DNA from: CAYQLK01 sp964426075
GTDB lineage: Bacteria > Patescibacteriota > Microgenomatia > CAYQLK01
Length of the DNA stretch: 25,547 bases
Direction: 5' to 3'
Assembly: GCA_964426075.1 (NCBI GenBank)
Contig: CAYROP010000014.1
Span: forward strand, 1 to 25,547
The notes beneath the pieces are model-generated. The model made no database searches. It was not told where the DNA came from and was given only the letters and a program-made list of their open reading frames with translations. Position numbers and translations under genes: made by a program. Shown piece by piece: positions 8,816 to 18,190 of the stretch; the first letter of the stretch is position 1, and each line of letters begins with the position of its first letter.

Positions 8816-10508
8816 TTTTAACTTTTTTAAGAAATAATACGCAAATAATTATTAATACACTAACAAGGCTAATTATCTCACTAATTAACCTAATAGGAGT
8901 ACGGGAAAAATTAAGCTCGATTATTGATTTACCTTGTGGAACCGATACAGTTATTAATCTTAAGTCGTTTTCACTGGAGAAGTTTACTTTTTCTCCATTT
9001 ATTTTTACCTGCCACCCAGGGAAATCAAAAGTGTTGAATTGAACTTTTGCATCTGATGCAAAAGTTGCTCGGTATTTTTGCCTGCCAGGTTCAGAATAGA
9101 TACTTTCCACAAACCCTTCGCCATCTAATATTACCGAGGTATTTTGAGGCATATTAGATTCTTCAATAGCAGGTACTGTCGTAAAATCATTCGAGAGTTT
9201 AGTCTTCACGCCCTTTGGAATATATTCGAATGAAGATCTACTGGTTGCCCAATCAAGTCTCTGTTTAGTTAAATAATCTGCATCAGAAAACTGTTTAAAT
9301 GATTTTGGAGAGAACCTTCCTACAGACTCGAGGATTACCATAATAAACACAACTGTTAAAAAAAGATATGAATATTTTTTGTTTTTTTTGCCAATTTCTT
9401 GACTTAAAAAAGCAAAAACGAACGGAGTAAATAAGGTAACAAAGGTTAAAAACCTCCAAGGGAATTGCAAATATGCCAGTGGTTGAATTAACTGCCAAAT
9501 TGGTTTGGAATATTTAAGTGTCATAAATATTGGTATTAAAATAAACAACGGCAATAGATAATTAAAGGATAATTTTTTATTTTTAAAAACATTGTAAGCA
9601 ATAACTCCAACACTTATTATGATTGCAATTAATATTACTTTTCCTACTTCAAACGACATTCCATCATTCAATTCTGGCAACGAACCTCCATATCCCCATG
9701 CTGAGTTCCATAATTGTCGAATATATACAAAATGAATCCTAAAATCTGCTAATTCTGTAAGAAGTATTCCGTCAACAAGTGTAAATTTTTTTTCAATAAT
9801 TGATGGAATTGATGAAAAAGCCGACAAGCCTCCTCCTAGTACAAGGGAAGCTATTGTTATTAGTGATTTCTTGACCGAATGAAATTTTCTAAAAAGAGCT
9901 AGTGACCATACGAAAATAATTAATGAAAATCCAAGTGCGGTTAGTGTATGTGTCAAAATTAATCCAGCAAAAGTTAAACTTAAAAAAATAAAACTTTTTA
10001 GTATTTTTTGGGGCTTTGTTTCAAAAATATTATAAATATTTAATAGAATTAGAGGTAAAAAAACGAAAGAGAATGCCTCTGATAAAGCTCCTCTTACATA
10101 TACGTCTAGGGCTCTGTAGCTAGTTAACACATAGAATGTAGAACAAATTATTGAGATATTTGTTGAATAAAACTTTTTTAACAATAAATACATTGAAGCT
10201 ATTGATAGTAAAAAAGAGAGGAAGATAATTATTTTGACTGCAAAGATTAAAGATATGCCAAATAGATGAAATATAGCTCCAAGGTAATAAATAAATGGAG
10301 GATAGAATATAAATAATGGATAACCATATCCGAACCCTAAATGATCTACCCACCTGACAGGGAACTGCCCAGACTTGAGAGCTTCGGTAAGTAAATATAT
10401 CCTTGCAACTTGCTGATCATCATGAACACTAAAAAACTGATTGTTTAATATTGAATAACTAACATATATTAGTGAAATTACAGGAAATAAAATAATCAAT
10501 TTTTTCAT
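8790..10508 (-). CDS. PTPS-related/YfhO-like membrane protein, probable GT-C glycosyltransferase (paralogue A)
   Basis: The preferred start is the ATG at 10506-10508, which forms an ATGA overlap with the preceding gene and gives 572 residues. The frame can be extended 15 codons upstream, but that adds a non-hydrophobic leader. It has an N-terminal helix (2-20), VHDDQQ (28-33) in the first outer loop, PVRWVDHLGFGYGYP (50-64), then about ten membrane segments. A beta-rich C-terminal domain with FPGWQVKING (from 496) is followed by a last helix and basic tail. This matches the membrane family named '6-pyruvoyl-tetrahydropterin synthase-related', which despite its name shows GT-C topology and an acidic first-loop motif. 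The adjacent gene is a paralogue with the same plan. Enzymatic function is inferred, not established. Confidence 0.85.
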   Translation of the reverse strand: MKKLIILFPVISLIYVSYSILNNQFFSVHDDQQVARIYLLTEALKSGQFPVRWVDHLGFGYGYPLFIFYPPFIYYLGAIFHLFGISLIFAVKIIIFLSFLLSIASMYLLLKKFYSTNISIICSTFYVLTSYRALDVYVRGALSEAFSFVFLPLILLNIYNIFETKPQKILKSFIFLSLTFAGLILTHTLTALGFSLIIFVWSLALFRKFHSVKKSLITIASLVLGGGLSAFSSIPSIIEKKFTLVDGILLTELADFRIHFVYIRQLWNSAWGYGGSLPELNDGMSFEVGKVILIAIIISVGVIAYNVFKNKKLSFNYLLPLFILIPIFMTLKYSKPIWQLIQPLAYLQFPWRFLTFVTLFTPFVFAFLSQEIGKKNKKYSYLFLTVVFIMVILESVGRFSPKSFKQFSDADYLTKQRLDWATSRSSFEYIPKGVKTKLSNDFTTVPAIEESNMPQNTSVILDGEGFVESIYSEPGRQKYRATFASDAKVQFNTFDFPGWQVKINGEKVNFSSENDLRLITVSVPQGKSIIELNFSRTPIRLISEIISLVSVLIIICVLFLKKVKNVGLGLIN

Positions 10509-12139
10509 AGTTTTTTTTGACGCTTGACCGAATATGCAATTAATATCAACCATCCAAATAAACTAAAAATATTTGAAATTGTTCTTATTTTTGTATCAAC
10601 AAACTCGAGTTTAATATCACTTTTACCATTTGGTACTTTGAAATTAATTAAACCGTCCGTTTGATAGTTAATTTCTGCACGACTACCATTAATATACAGT
10701 CTCCAACCAGGATAGTACATTTTATTAACCGTAACAAATGATTCATTTTCTGAAGTTACTGAAAATAAAATTAATTGTGTTTTTTGAGTTAGATTTTCAA
10801 TTACAGCCGATTCTGAGGATAAAATTAAACTATCTGGTCTTGATTTTATATCCTGCTTAAACCAAATTGTTGACAATTCTGATTGATTCACTGTTGTTGA
10901 ATCGTTTGTAAGATAGTACTCGTCAGGATAATTATTTTTTTCAATCTGAATTTGTGGAAAATAGAACAAGATAATACAACATGTTGCAATGATTAAATAT
11001 ATTTTTTTGATTTTTTCAAAGTACGTTAAAACCAAAATAATAATCAATGTGGTAGAAAAAGTGGTTAAAGATAAAAATCTCCACGGAAACTGAACCAGTG
11101 TGTCAATGTGAAATACTCCCCAAACTTTTGCAGAAATTGGAGTAATAAAAAAAATTGAAATACAAAATAAACTAAATAATGATAAGTATTTTATTCTCCA
11201 TTTTTTGTTGTGATGATCCAGGAAGAAAATAATCAACCCTATTAGGGCAAATATTACAGCAATTGTGGAAATTGGGAATGATTTTTCATTTGCAATAGAA
11301 ATGCGTGTAATAATTGGTAGGTCAACTAACAAACTAAATAGACTGGGATAATGATCTGAGTATTGAGAAATTAATACTGATGGCTGTAAGGTATAAGACC
11401 TTTCAAAAAGAGCAGGAATCCAAAAACTTGCCGATGTAAATAAAGAAAATAAAAATATCTTGGAAATTTCTAAAATATTTTTATAAGACAAAGCCGTAAA
11501 AATAATCGCTGACAAATATGCGGTTGGAAGCAGAATTAATGCTAAAGTATTATGTCCAATGATAACTAAAACAGACGCTAATATAGATGTAATAAAGGAT
11601 AATTTCCTTCTGCTTTGCAAATAGTCGATTATTCCGAGCGTAACAAATGGTATGAATGCAAAAACAAATATTTCCCCAAAAGATCCTCTTTTATATAGAT
11701 CAATTATTTTGTATGGGGCGAAAATATAAAAAGTAGTGACAACAATAGAAATTAGATAGTTTTTTGTAAATTTTGATGAAAGTAAATATATACCTACAGA
11801 TCCTATTATTCCGAGAAAAAAAATGGATATTTTAACCGATGTTTGCAATCCAAATCCGAGTAAATGAAAAAACTCTGTGAAATAAAAAAATCCTGGATAA
11901 AAAAAGTTAAAAACTGGGTATCCATAACCATAATTCAGATTATCTGCAATTCGCACGGGTATATGAAAATCAGAAAAGCTTTTAAAAAATGCACCAGCCC
12001 TAATTAACAATAAACTTCCATCGTCAGTATTAAAAAATCCTGTATTTAATAATGGCCAACTGAATAAAATATTTAAAAAAATAACAAATATGAGACCACA
12101 AATCACCGTGCGGCTTTTATTAAACAGCATTGTGAACAT
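10505..12139 (-). CDS. PTPS-related/YfhO-like membrane protein, probable GT-C glycosyltransferase (paralogue B)
   Basis: I use the ATG at 12137-12139 (544 residues), one base after the upstream stop. A TTG at 12152-12154 would add five residues, and another ATG lies at 12128-12130. The layout parallels the next gene: N-terminal helix (12-30), NTDDGS (37-42), PVRIADNLNYGYGYP (61-75), about ten further helices, then a soluble domain with YPGWRLYING (from 476), NGKSDIKLEF and a final helix with a KRQKKL tail. The two proteins are diverged tandem paralogues rather than a recent duplication. By topology and context it should transfer a lipid-linked sugar outside the membrane; the reaction is not known for this family. 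Confidence 0.84.
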   Translation of the reverse strand: MFTMLFNKSRTVICGLIFVIFLNILFSWPLLNTGFFNTDDGSLLLIRAGAFFKSFSDFHIPVRIADNLNYGYGYPVFNFFYPGFFYFTEFFHLLGFGLQTSVKISIFFLGIIGSVGIYLLSSKFTKNYLISIVVTTFYIFAPYKIIDLYKRGSFGEIFVFAFIPFVTLGIIDYLQSRRKLSFITSILASVLVIIGHNTLALILLPTAYLSAIIFTALSYKNILEISKIFLFSLFTSASFWIPALFERSYTLQPSVLISQYSDHYPSLFSLLVDLPIITRISIANEKSFPISTIAVIFALIGLIIFFLDHHNKKWRIKYLSLFSLFCISIFFITPISAKVWGVFHIDTLVQFPWRFLSLTTFSTTLIIILVLTYFEKIKKIYLIIATCCIILFYFPQIQIEKNNYPDEYYLTNDSTTVNQSELSTIWFKQDIKSRPDSLILSSESAVIENLTQKTQLILFSVTSENESFVTVNKMYYPGWRLYINGSRAEINYQTDGLINFKVPNGKSDIKLEFVDTKIRTISNIFSLFGWLILIAYSVKRQKKL

Positions 12140-12140
12140 A

Positions 12141-13658
12141 TTATTTAACTTCAAAAATCCTTAAATAGGTTTTAGAATTACCTTTTGCATACTTACCCAA
12201 CTCTAATATATTCTGTTTTTTAAATAATTCTTCGTCTTGTGTTAGGTTATAAACAAAGAAGGTTTTTTGTGTTTTTGATTTCTCTAAAACTTCATCTGGA
12301 ATAGACTTTACTGGATAATATCCCTTTATCTCTACATTTGGATTGTTAATTAATTCAATCTCTAGTGCGTAGGGTAAAAGTCCGAACGTACCTTCGGTTC
12401 CGACAAAAACTTTTTCATGAATAGATGCCTTACGAATTATTTCTATACTTTCTTGTATCCCTCCACCTGCAGGCCAATCGTTAAACAGTTGATTTTTATC
12501 ATTCTCAGGAATAACTGAGTCTGACGGATTTATTACAATTGATAGTATTCCAAGAGCTGGTCCAAATAATATTGCCGTAATTATAAGTAAACGAAATTTA
12601 AGTAATTTGATTTTTTCTATTTTTTCAGCAACAAAATATGAAATTACTATAAAAATTATTGGTACTAAATAAAGCAAATATCTTGGGTAAATTATTTTTC
12701 CAAAAAAAGCTGTAGCAAAAAACGGAATAATTATCCAAATAAATAAAAATAGTATTTTATAGTTCTGTTTAAAAATATAATAGACAGTAGAAACAATAAA
12801 AATCGAAAACGGAATTGGAGTCAAATATTGAAACACCCAACTGATTAAAGCAGGTGTGTTTCCAAAAACTAAGTAAAAAGGATTTTGTATAAATTCTTTA
12901 TTTGTCAGAATAAATGTGTGATTTTTTTCATCAATCATGTTAAACAATGGGAAAAGTCTCAATGAATTAAACATTGCATAAGCAATTACTGTTGATATTA
13001 CAAACAATCCAGTAAGCCTAAAAATTCTCACCTTATTAAGGTTAAATCTGTTCTTTATTTGGAGCAACAAACTAAACGGAAGTAAGTATATAAAAAAGTT
13101 TGCAGAGGATTTTGTCATTAACCCTAAGCCAATTGTAAAACCCAGTATGATTGATAGATCAAACCTTGGTTTTTTAACTAAAAGCACTGTGAATAATAAG
13201 CTATAAATGCCAATCATTGAGATTAAGCTTTCGTAAATAGCTAATCTGTTGTATATGAAAAAGAAAGGACTAGTCAAAAACAAACTAGAAGCAATTAACC
13301 CTGTAAGCGAATTTCGTATTACTCTTCCTAAAAAGTACATCCCAATAATCGAAGCAAGCCCGTAAAAAACTGACATTAATCTTACGGCTAGCAAAGAATC
13401 ATTCAATATCTTTACAGGAATCATGGCTATCCAAATAAATAACGGCTGTTTACCGTCAAGTAAAGAAATATATCTTAGTGAAGCATCATTGGCTGCAATT
13501 TGAACCCATCTCACATATATTGCTTCGTCTGTAAATATTGGAGTCCGTCGAATGAAAATAATATTGATAAACAAATAAACTATGACAATACCAAAAAGTA
13601 CAAATAGGTGATTATGGGGGATTAATTTGTTTATTTTCACAAAACTGTTCGATGCCAT
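12141..13658 (-). CDS. GT39-like (PMT/ArnT family) membrane glycosyltransferase
   Basis: The 505-residue protein has a cytoplasmic leader, a first helix at about 18-37, and the outer-loop motif FTDEAIYVRW (42-51) with the acidic pair D44-E45. A second loop motif, DGKQPLFIW (68-76), follows, a strongly diagnostic pair for GT39-like enzymes. Ten or so helices come next, then a soluble C-terminal domain (about 395-505) that begins near NDWPAGGGIQESIEII. It probably uses a polyprenyl-phosphate sugar made by the GT2 synthases at 14745-15473 or 17031-18182. The ATG overlaps the previous gene by 22 bases. The acceptor could be protein or glycan; the sequence does not decide. Confidence 0.88.
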   Translation of the reverse strand: MASNSFVKINKLIPHNHLFVLFGIVIVYLFINIIFIRRTPIFTDEAIYVRWVQIAANDASLRYISLLDGKQPLFIWIAMIPVKILNDSLLAVRLMSVFYGLASIIGMYFLGRVIRNSLTGLIASSLFLTSPFFFIYNRLAIYESLISMIGIYSLLFTVLLVKKPRFDLSIILGFTIGLGLMTKSSANFFIYLLPFSLLLQIKNRFNLNKVRIFRLTGLFVISTVIAYAMFNSLRLFPLFNMIDEKNHTFILTNKEFIQNPFYLVFGNTPALISWVFQYLTPIPFSIFIVSTVYYIFKQNYKILFLFIWIIIPFFATAFFGKIIYPRYLLYLVPIIFIVISYFVAEKIEKIKLLKFRLLIITAILFGPALGILSIVINPSDSVIPENDKNQLFNDWPAGGGIQESIEIIRKASIHEKVFVGTEGTFGLLPYALEIELINNPNVEIKGYYPVKSIPDEVLEKSKTQKTFFVYNLTQDEELFKKQNILELGKYAKGNSKTYLRIFEVK

Positions 13659-14737
13659 TTATATAGTATAAAGCTTAACAAAAGACTAATCACAACGATT
13701 ATATATTTTAGATAGAATGACAATCCTTCATAAGATCCTGATTGTATATATGGAACATATGAAAATGGTAAAAGCAAACTAATTGTAATAATGCAATTTC
13801 TAATGTAGCTGCCTTTTGTTGATATATATGCAAGGGGTAATAACCAGATTATGTACCAAACCTGAAACTCTGTTCTGATAGATGCTGCTAAAATTGAAAC
13901 CAGTGTTAAAAACAACAATGAGTTTGAAAAATATTTCGGACTAATGTTTTTGATTATTAACGCAGGTACCATAAAAAAATTAGCAAATTTAATTAGACCA
14001 CCAATAATTAGTGATATATAACTGACTTTGGCATTCGTTATATAAACGACTGAAATAATTAGAGCTAAGGCTACAAAAATATCATTATGGTTTCCTATTA
14101 ACACCTCAATAATTATTAGAGGGTTGAACAAAAATAAAAAGTTTTTGTTGTGATATTTTGATTTTAATAAGTGGTTCGCATATATTGTGGATATTATTGC
14201 GATTATTTTGAATAGAAATATTTGTATAAGTAATTTTGTCGATGTTAGAGTAATCAAAACCCCGGGAATTAGCCAAAGAGGTCCGTATGGATACACTCTA
14301 TGTGTCCATCGCATAAACTGAACCATTGGGTCGTTTGGAAAATCAAGAGCGGAAAAATTATATGGATTCTCTCCATATTGTGTAATTATTTTTGAGTCAA
14401 AAATATAATTAAAAATATCGTAAGAAAGAAAAGCGGAATACGAAAAAATTAATGGACAGACTAATACTGATATTAGTTTTTTTTTGTTTAAATCTTTTAA
14501 AAGATTACTTGAATTCAAATACAAGTAAATAATTATCCATGCGACAAAAAGTAAGACAAAAACAATACTTGAAAGATTTCGATGATAAAATCCAAAATTT
14601 TGTAAATTGTGCTGAACTGCTAGAAGTAGTGAATTTTGTGAGAGAGTTAGATTGAGATCTGTAAGTGTGTATGAATATACTGATGTAGTTGTTGATACAA
14701 AAAAAATAAACAGTAATATTAATTTGGATCGATTCAC
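13637..14737 (-). CDS. GT87/MptB-like polyprenyl-phosphate mannosyltransferase-type membrane protein
   Basis: The start is a GTG at 14735-14737. An in-frame stop lies 18 bases upstream and no ATG is available before the conserved part. The 366 residues hold about ten helices. The outer-loop pattern is YDIFNYIFD (106-114, with D107), ENPY (123-126) and YPYGPLW (149-155), followed later by LFNPLIIIEVLIGNHND. That combination is typical of the GT-C proteins related to GT87 and mycobacterial MptA/MptB, which use polyprenyl-phosphate mannose. It is short for the family, which fits CPR. The gap to the preceding ALG5-like gene is 7 bases. The mannose donor is a family-level expectation, supported only by the nearby Dpm1-like synthase. 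Confidence 0.78.
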   Translation of the reverse strand: MNRSKLILLFIFFVSTTTSVYSYTLTDLNLTLSQNSLLLAVQHNLQNFGFYHRNLSSIVFVLLFVAWIIIYLYLNSSNLLKDLNKKKLISVLVCPLIFSYSAFLSYDIFNYIFDSKIITQYGENPYNFSALDFPNDPMVQFMRWTHRVYPYGPLWLIPGVLITLTSTKLLIQIFLFKIIAIISTIYANHLLKSKYHNKNFLFLFNPLIIIEVLIGNHNDIFVALALIISVVYITNAKVSYISLIIGGLIKFANFFMVPALIIKNISPKYFSNSLLFLTLVSILAASIRTEFQVWYIIWLLPLAYISTKGSYIRNCIITISLLLPFSYVPYIQSGSYEGLSFYLKYIIVVISLLLSFILYKWHRTVL

Positions 14738-14744
14738 AAAATGT

Positions 14745-15473
14745 TTAAGCTTTTATCCAGTGGTGCTTGAGCCAAATCTTTGCAAGACTAGTAAGTGTCA
14801 TTACTGCGTTTTTTACAGTGACATGCATCCTTGTTTCGCCACCGTAATTCCATTCGACTGGAACCTCTGCAACTTTATATTTTAACTTTCTAGCCATATA
14901 TAAAATTTCTACATCAAAAATGATATTTTCAATTATTTGTCTTGAAAATAAATCTTTTGCGGAATCATGACTAAACATCTTAAACCCTGTTTGTGAATCT
15001 TTGATTCCTCGGACTAAAAATTCACGAATGAAAGTAAATATTTTACCTAATACTCTCCTATAAAGTGGCTGTGAAGATCTTAAATCTTTACCGGTTGATT
15101 GAATTCTTGATCCGATAGCAATATCTGCACCATTATCAATAGCCTGAATAAGTTTGTCTGCTTCAGATATAGGTGTTGCCATATCTGCATCTGCAAAAAT
15201 TATATATTTGCCTTTTGCTTCTAGCATTCCTTTTTTTACAGGATACCCTTTAAAGTAATTTTTTGGAGATTTAAGAATTTTTAAATTATCCTGACTTTTT
15301 GATAGTTCTTCGACAATTTGAACTGTGTTGTCTTTGGAACAGTCATCAGAAACAATGATTTCGCCTGATATTTTTTTGGAGTCAAAATAATCTTGGACTG
15401 ATTTTATTGAAGAAGTTATTCTTTCGGACTCATTGTAGGTTGGAATTACAACTGACAAATATATTTCAGACAT
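14745..15473 (-). CDS. Polyprenyl-phosphate sugar synthase, ALG5-like GT2
   Basis: This 242-residue GT2 starts SVVIPTYNESERI (7-19) and has VSDDCSKDNT (41-50), KGYPVKKGM (75-83), the DxD motif FADADMATP (93-101), GSRIQSTG (121-128) and the family signature KDSQTGFKMF (158-167). The C-terminus lacks membrane spans. This is the dolichyl-phosphate beta-glucosyltransferase (ALG5) type, which charges a polyprenyl phosphate with a sugar from a UDP- or GDP-sugar on the cytoplasmic side. Unlike the synthase at 17031-18182 it has no GtrA domain, so a separate flippase would be needed. It sits between two GT-C transferase genes that could use the product. Glucose versus mannose cannot be decided by eye. 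Confidence 0.88.
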   Translation of the reverse strand: MSEIYLSVVIPTYNESERITSSIKSVQDYFDSKKISGEIIVSDDCSKDNTVQIVEELSKSQDNLKILKSPKNYFKGYPVKKGMLEAKGKYIIFADADMATPISEADKLIQAIDNGADIAIGSRIQSTGKDLRSSQPLYRRVLGKIFTFIREFLVRGIKDSQTGFKMFSHDSAKDLFSRQIIENIIFDVEILYMARKLKYKVAEVPVEWNYGGETRMHVTVKNAVMTLTSLAKIWLKHHWIKA

Positions 15474-15498
15474 AGTTTAATTTTACTTGTATTCTTTT

Positions 15499-17016
15499 TT
15501 ATTTACTAGGTTCGTGAATCAGACGAAAGATTTTAATATGTCCGGGAATAAAGTCAAGCTCCAAATCCAGCTGTCTTGGACCGAAGGATAATATTTGAGG
15601 TAATGGACTTAGATTATAACGACAATCTTTCTCTTCACATACAACAATTAATTGATCGGCTATCTGTTTCTCAATTGGTGTTGGAGCAAATTCACTTTTT
15701 TCTAAAAAAAAGCGGTAGGCATAATCAGTATTACCACTTGCCATAAGTGCAAAATTGTATGGTTTTCCCCCTGAAAGATCTAATACTTTCTCTGAAACAC
15801 TTCGAGCGGTTTCTAGTTGATTTGACTCAGGCCTAAAAATAATGTTTCTAGGCAATAGATAGGCAGCAAAGACTAGTGTAATAGCCACCATTACAAATGA
15901 GGCATATTTTTGTTTTATTACGGTAAAAATAATTAACGATAGTAGTAAAAATGGTACTGGAAACAAAAATGAAAAATAGTAGTTATACAACTCGCCGTTG
16001 TAAAAAGCTAAACCGAGAACACCGGCTAGCGTCCAGACAATAACCACGAAGTAAAAATTGTTTATTTTCTTTGACTTAATAAAAATAATTGAGATTATTG
16101 TTAGCACCAAGGTTGCAAGTCCAATAAGTAATGCAAATTTTGAATCCGTTATTAGTAATGTTTCTCTAAATAAACGACTAATTACTGATAAGACATTATC
16201 ACTATATTGAAATTCACGTAAACCAACAGCGCCAGATGGTTTAGTAACAAAATCTATAATTGTTGAAGTGTTTTTAAACCCATGCCTTATTTCGAAAAGA
16301 AAATAAGGTGAAAATGTAGCTATAAATCCTATTATGGTGACTATATAAATCTTTATCAGTTTTGATATATTCTTAATCGAAAAAATTGTGGTTATTAAAA
16401 AAATAGGTATAGAAAGAATTAGTCCTAAATAGTGAGACTGAATGGCTAATCCAAAAATTCCACCAACGGCAAAATTAAAAATTAATTTATTTCTTTCTTT
16501 TGAAAGTAATAAAAATACAAATATTAAAATCGACAAAAATGGTAATATGTTTGGATTCCAGCTTGATCTTGAAAAAATAACAATCACTGGCGAAACTGAA
16601 TAAAGTAAGGTTGCTAGAAATGCTGGCAAAAATCCTAAATAGTTTTTAATTAGGAAAAACAAAATAATTACAGTAATAAATCCGATTACAGCAACTTCAA
16701 AAGCCATACCAACTGGAGACATACCAAAAAGTAAAAATCCTGGAATAACTAAATAGTAATATGCTGGACCCAGAAAAAATCCCCCAACTGAAGCAGAAGG
16801 CCCTAACAAGGTAAGTTTTCCTTCTTGAAAAATATTTAATAAAACTAAAGCATCTCTTCCTTCGTCACCAAGAAATGTCATGTGACCTTCAATATTCCAA
16901 AATCTCAAAACTGAAGCAATAATGATCAAAAGCGCTAAAGAAAAGAATTCAACTTTTTGATTTTTAGCGTACGAAAAAATTTCTTTTTTGTATTTAAACA
17001 ATAATTTATTTAACAT
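15499..17016 (-). CDS. GT39-like membrane glycosyltransferase
   Basis: The ATG at 17014-17016 is preferred and gives 505 residues, 14 bases after the preceding stop. A TTG at 17050-17052 would lengthen the protein by 12 residues and overlap the upstream gene by 22 bases. Neither has a visible Shine-Dalgarno. It shows a first helix (about 23-38), then the outer-loop motif GDEGRDAL (50-57) with the acidic pair D51-E52, then GGFFLGPAYYY, the second-loop motif of this GT39-like group. About ten helices follow. A small soluble C-terminal domain contains CEEKDC, whose two cysteines could form a disulfide outside the cell. The role is transfer of a lipid-linked sugar; the acceptor is unknown. Confidence 0.85.
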   Translation of the reverse strand: MLNKLLFKYKKEIFSYAKNQKVEFFSLALLIIIASVLRFWNIEGHMTFLGDEGRDALVLLNIFQEGKLTLLGPSASVGGFFLGPAYYYLVIPGFLLFGMSPVGMAFEVAVIGFITVIILFFLIKNYLGFLPAFLATLLYSVSPVIVIFSRSSWNPNILPFLSILIFVFLLLSKERNKLIFNFAVGGIFGLAIQSHYLGLILSIPIFLITTIFSIKNISKLIKIYIVTIIGFIATFSPYFLFEIRHGFKNTSTIIDFVTKPSGAVGLREFQYSDNVLSVISRLFRETLLITDSKFALLIGLATLVLTIISIIFIKSKKINNFYFVVIVWTLAGVLGLAFYNGELYNYYFSFLFPVPFLLLSLIIFTVIKQKYASFVMVAITLVFAAYLLPRNIIFRPESNQLETARSVSEKVLDLSGGKPYNFALMASGNTDYAYRFFLEKSEFAPTPIEKQIADQLIVVCEEKDCRYNLSPLPQILSFGPRQLDLELDFIPGHIKIFRLIHEPSK

Positions 17017-17030
17017 ATTTCGAACGTAGA

Positions 17031-18182
17031 CTATGAAGATTTTTTGCGCCAAATAACTTTTGTATTTAAAATCCAGTTAAGGGTCAAACCCAGTACTACA
17101 CCGACTGCTAAAGAAATTTGTTTATGAACACCAAAGTATGGTGTGAGCGTGTTGATTACTAATATTTGAATTAATGGAGAGCCAAGTGCGGTGATATTAA
17201 ATTTAATAAACCTAGTAAATATTGACCCACCAACTTTTCTGTATCTAAAAGTCCAAAAATTATTAATTAGAAAAATAGTTACTATCGACATTTCACCAGA
17301 AAGTAGAGTTGCCATAAACAATGGAGTATCTTTAATGGCTGGGATAATTCCAGACAGTCCATCAACAGAATGAGTCTCTCTAAAAATGGTTGTTGCAACA
17401 GATAACGTAATAGCGTTTACCAAATAACCAACGACACCAGTAATCAAAAATTTGATTAATTCAGAATGATATTTAATTGAAACCAAAACAACCACTCTGA
17501 GAGAATCAATTATTTCATTTTTTTGAATCTTTGAATGCCCTTTTTCTCTGTCGATAAATTCGATTGGTACTTCTTTTATTTTTGCCCCACTTTTGTACAA
17601 AGCATAGAACAAGTGAATTTTATATGAAAATCGATTTGAAAGCAGGTTATGATAATCGACTTTTTTTAGATACTCCGTTTTTGTTGCTCTAAATCCCGTC
17701 GTCATATCGTGGAATTGTGGGGCGAGTAGAATAACTCGTGCGACAATGTTGCCTAATGCAGACTGGATTTTACGATGAATACCCCAATCAGCAGGAATTG
17801 ATCCACCTTTTATATATCTCGTGCCTACTGCTACATCCGCACCGTCTTTAATTGCTGATATCATTGCACTCACATATTGTGGCTTATGTGAACCATCAGC
17901 ATCCATCTCAAAGACTAAATCAGCCTGTAATTGATTAATTGCGTGGTCGAACCCTCTAACATAAGCAGCTCCGAGTCCATTTTTTTTACCTGAAATGAGA
18001 AATATATTTTTATTTTTTTTCTGAAGAGCCTTTATAACATTTGCGGTACCGTCTGGAGACTCATCATCTACAAAAAGAATTCTTAGATCAATATCTTTTG
18101 GACTATATTTAATGATTTCTGAATAGATATAATTGATATTATCCTTTTCATTGTAAGTTGGAATTATAATGACTACTTTCAT
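17031..18182 (-). CDS. Polyprenyl-phosphate mannose/glucose synthase fused to GtrA flippase-like domain
   Basis: Two domains are joined in one 383-residue chain. Residues 1-235 are a Dpm1-like GT2: IIIPTYNEKDNI (5-16), VDDESPDGT (38-46), NGLGAAYVRGFDHA (68-81), the metal site EMDADGSHKP (92-101), TTGFRA (161-166) and FIDREKGHSKI (209-219). Residues 241-380 are a four-helix GtrA-like domain: FLITGVVGYLVN, INNFWTFRY (306-314), GLTLNWILNTKVIW. The GT2 part should load a sugar onto polyprenyl phosphate, and the GtrA part is thought to help move that lipid-sugar across the membrane. This is a complete donor module for the seven GT-C proteins downstream. The ATG is 8 bases after the gmd stop. Confidence 0.92.
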   Translation of the reverse strand: MKVVIIIPTYNEKDNINYIYSEIIKYSPKDIDLRILFVDDESPDGTANVIKALQKKNKNIFLISGKKNGLGAAYVRGFDHAINQLQADLVFEMDADGSHKPQYVSAMISAIKDGADVAVGTRYIKGGSIPADWGIHRKIQSALGNIVARVILLAPQFHDMTTGFRATKTEYLKKVDYHNLLSNRFSYKIHLFYALYKSGAKIKEVPIEFIDREKGHSKIQKNEIIDSLRVVVLVSIKYHSELIKFLITGVVGYLVNAITLSVATTIFRETHSVDGLSGIIPAIKDTPLFMATLLSGEMSIVTIFLINNFWTFRYRKVGGSIFTRFIKFNITALGSPLIQILVINTLTPYFGVHKQISLAVGVVLGLTLNWILNTKVIWRKKSS

Positions 18183-18190
18183 TCAGTGCT

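Noticed and set aside
10509..10553. Fifteen-codon upstream extension of PTPS-related paralogue A
   Set aside because: The ATG at 10506-10508 overlaps the upstream stop as ATGA and places the hydrophobic helix at the N-terminus, as in the paralogue.
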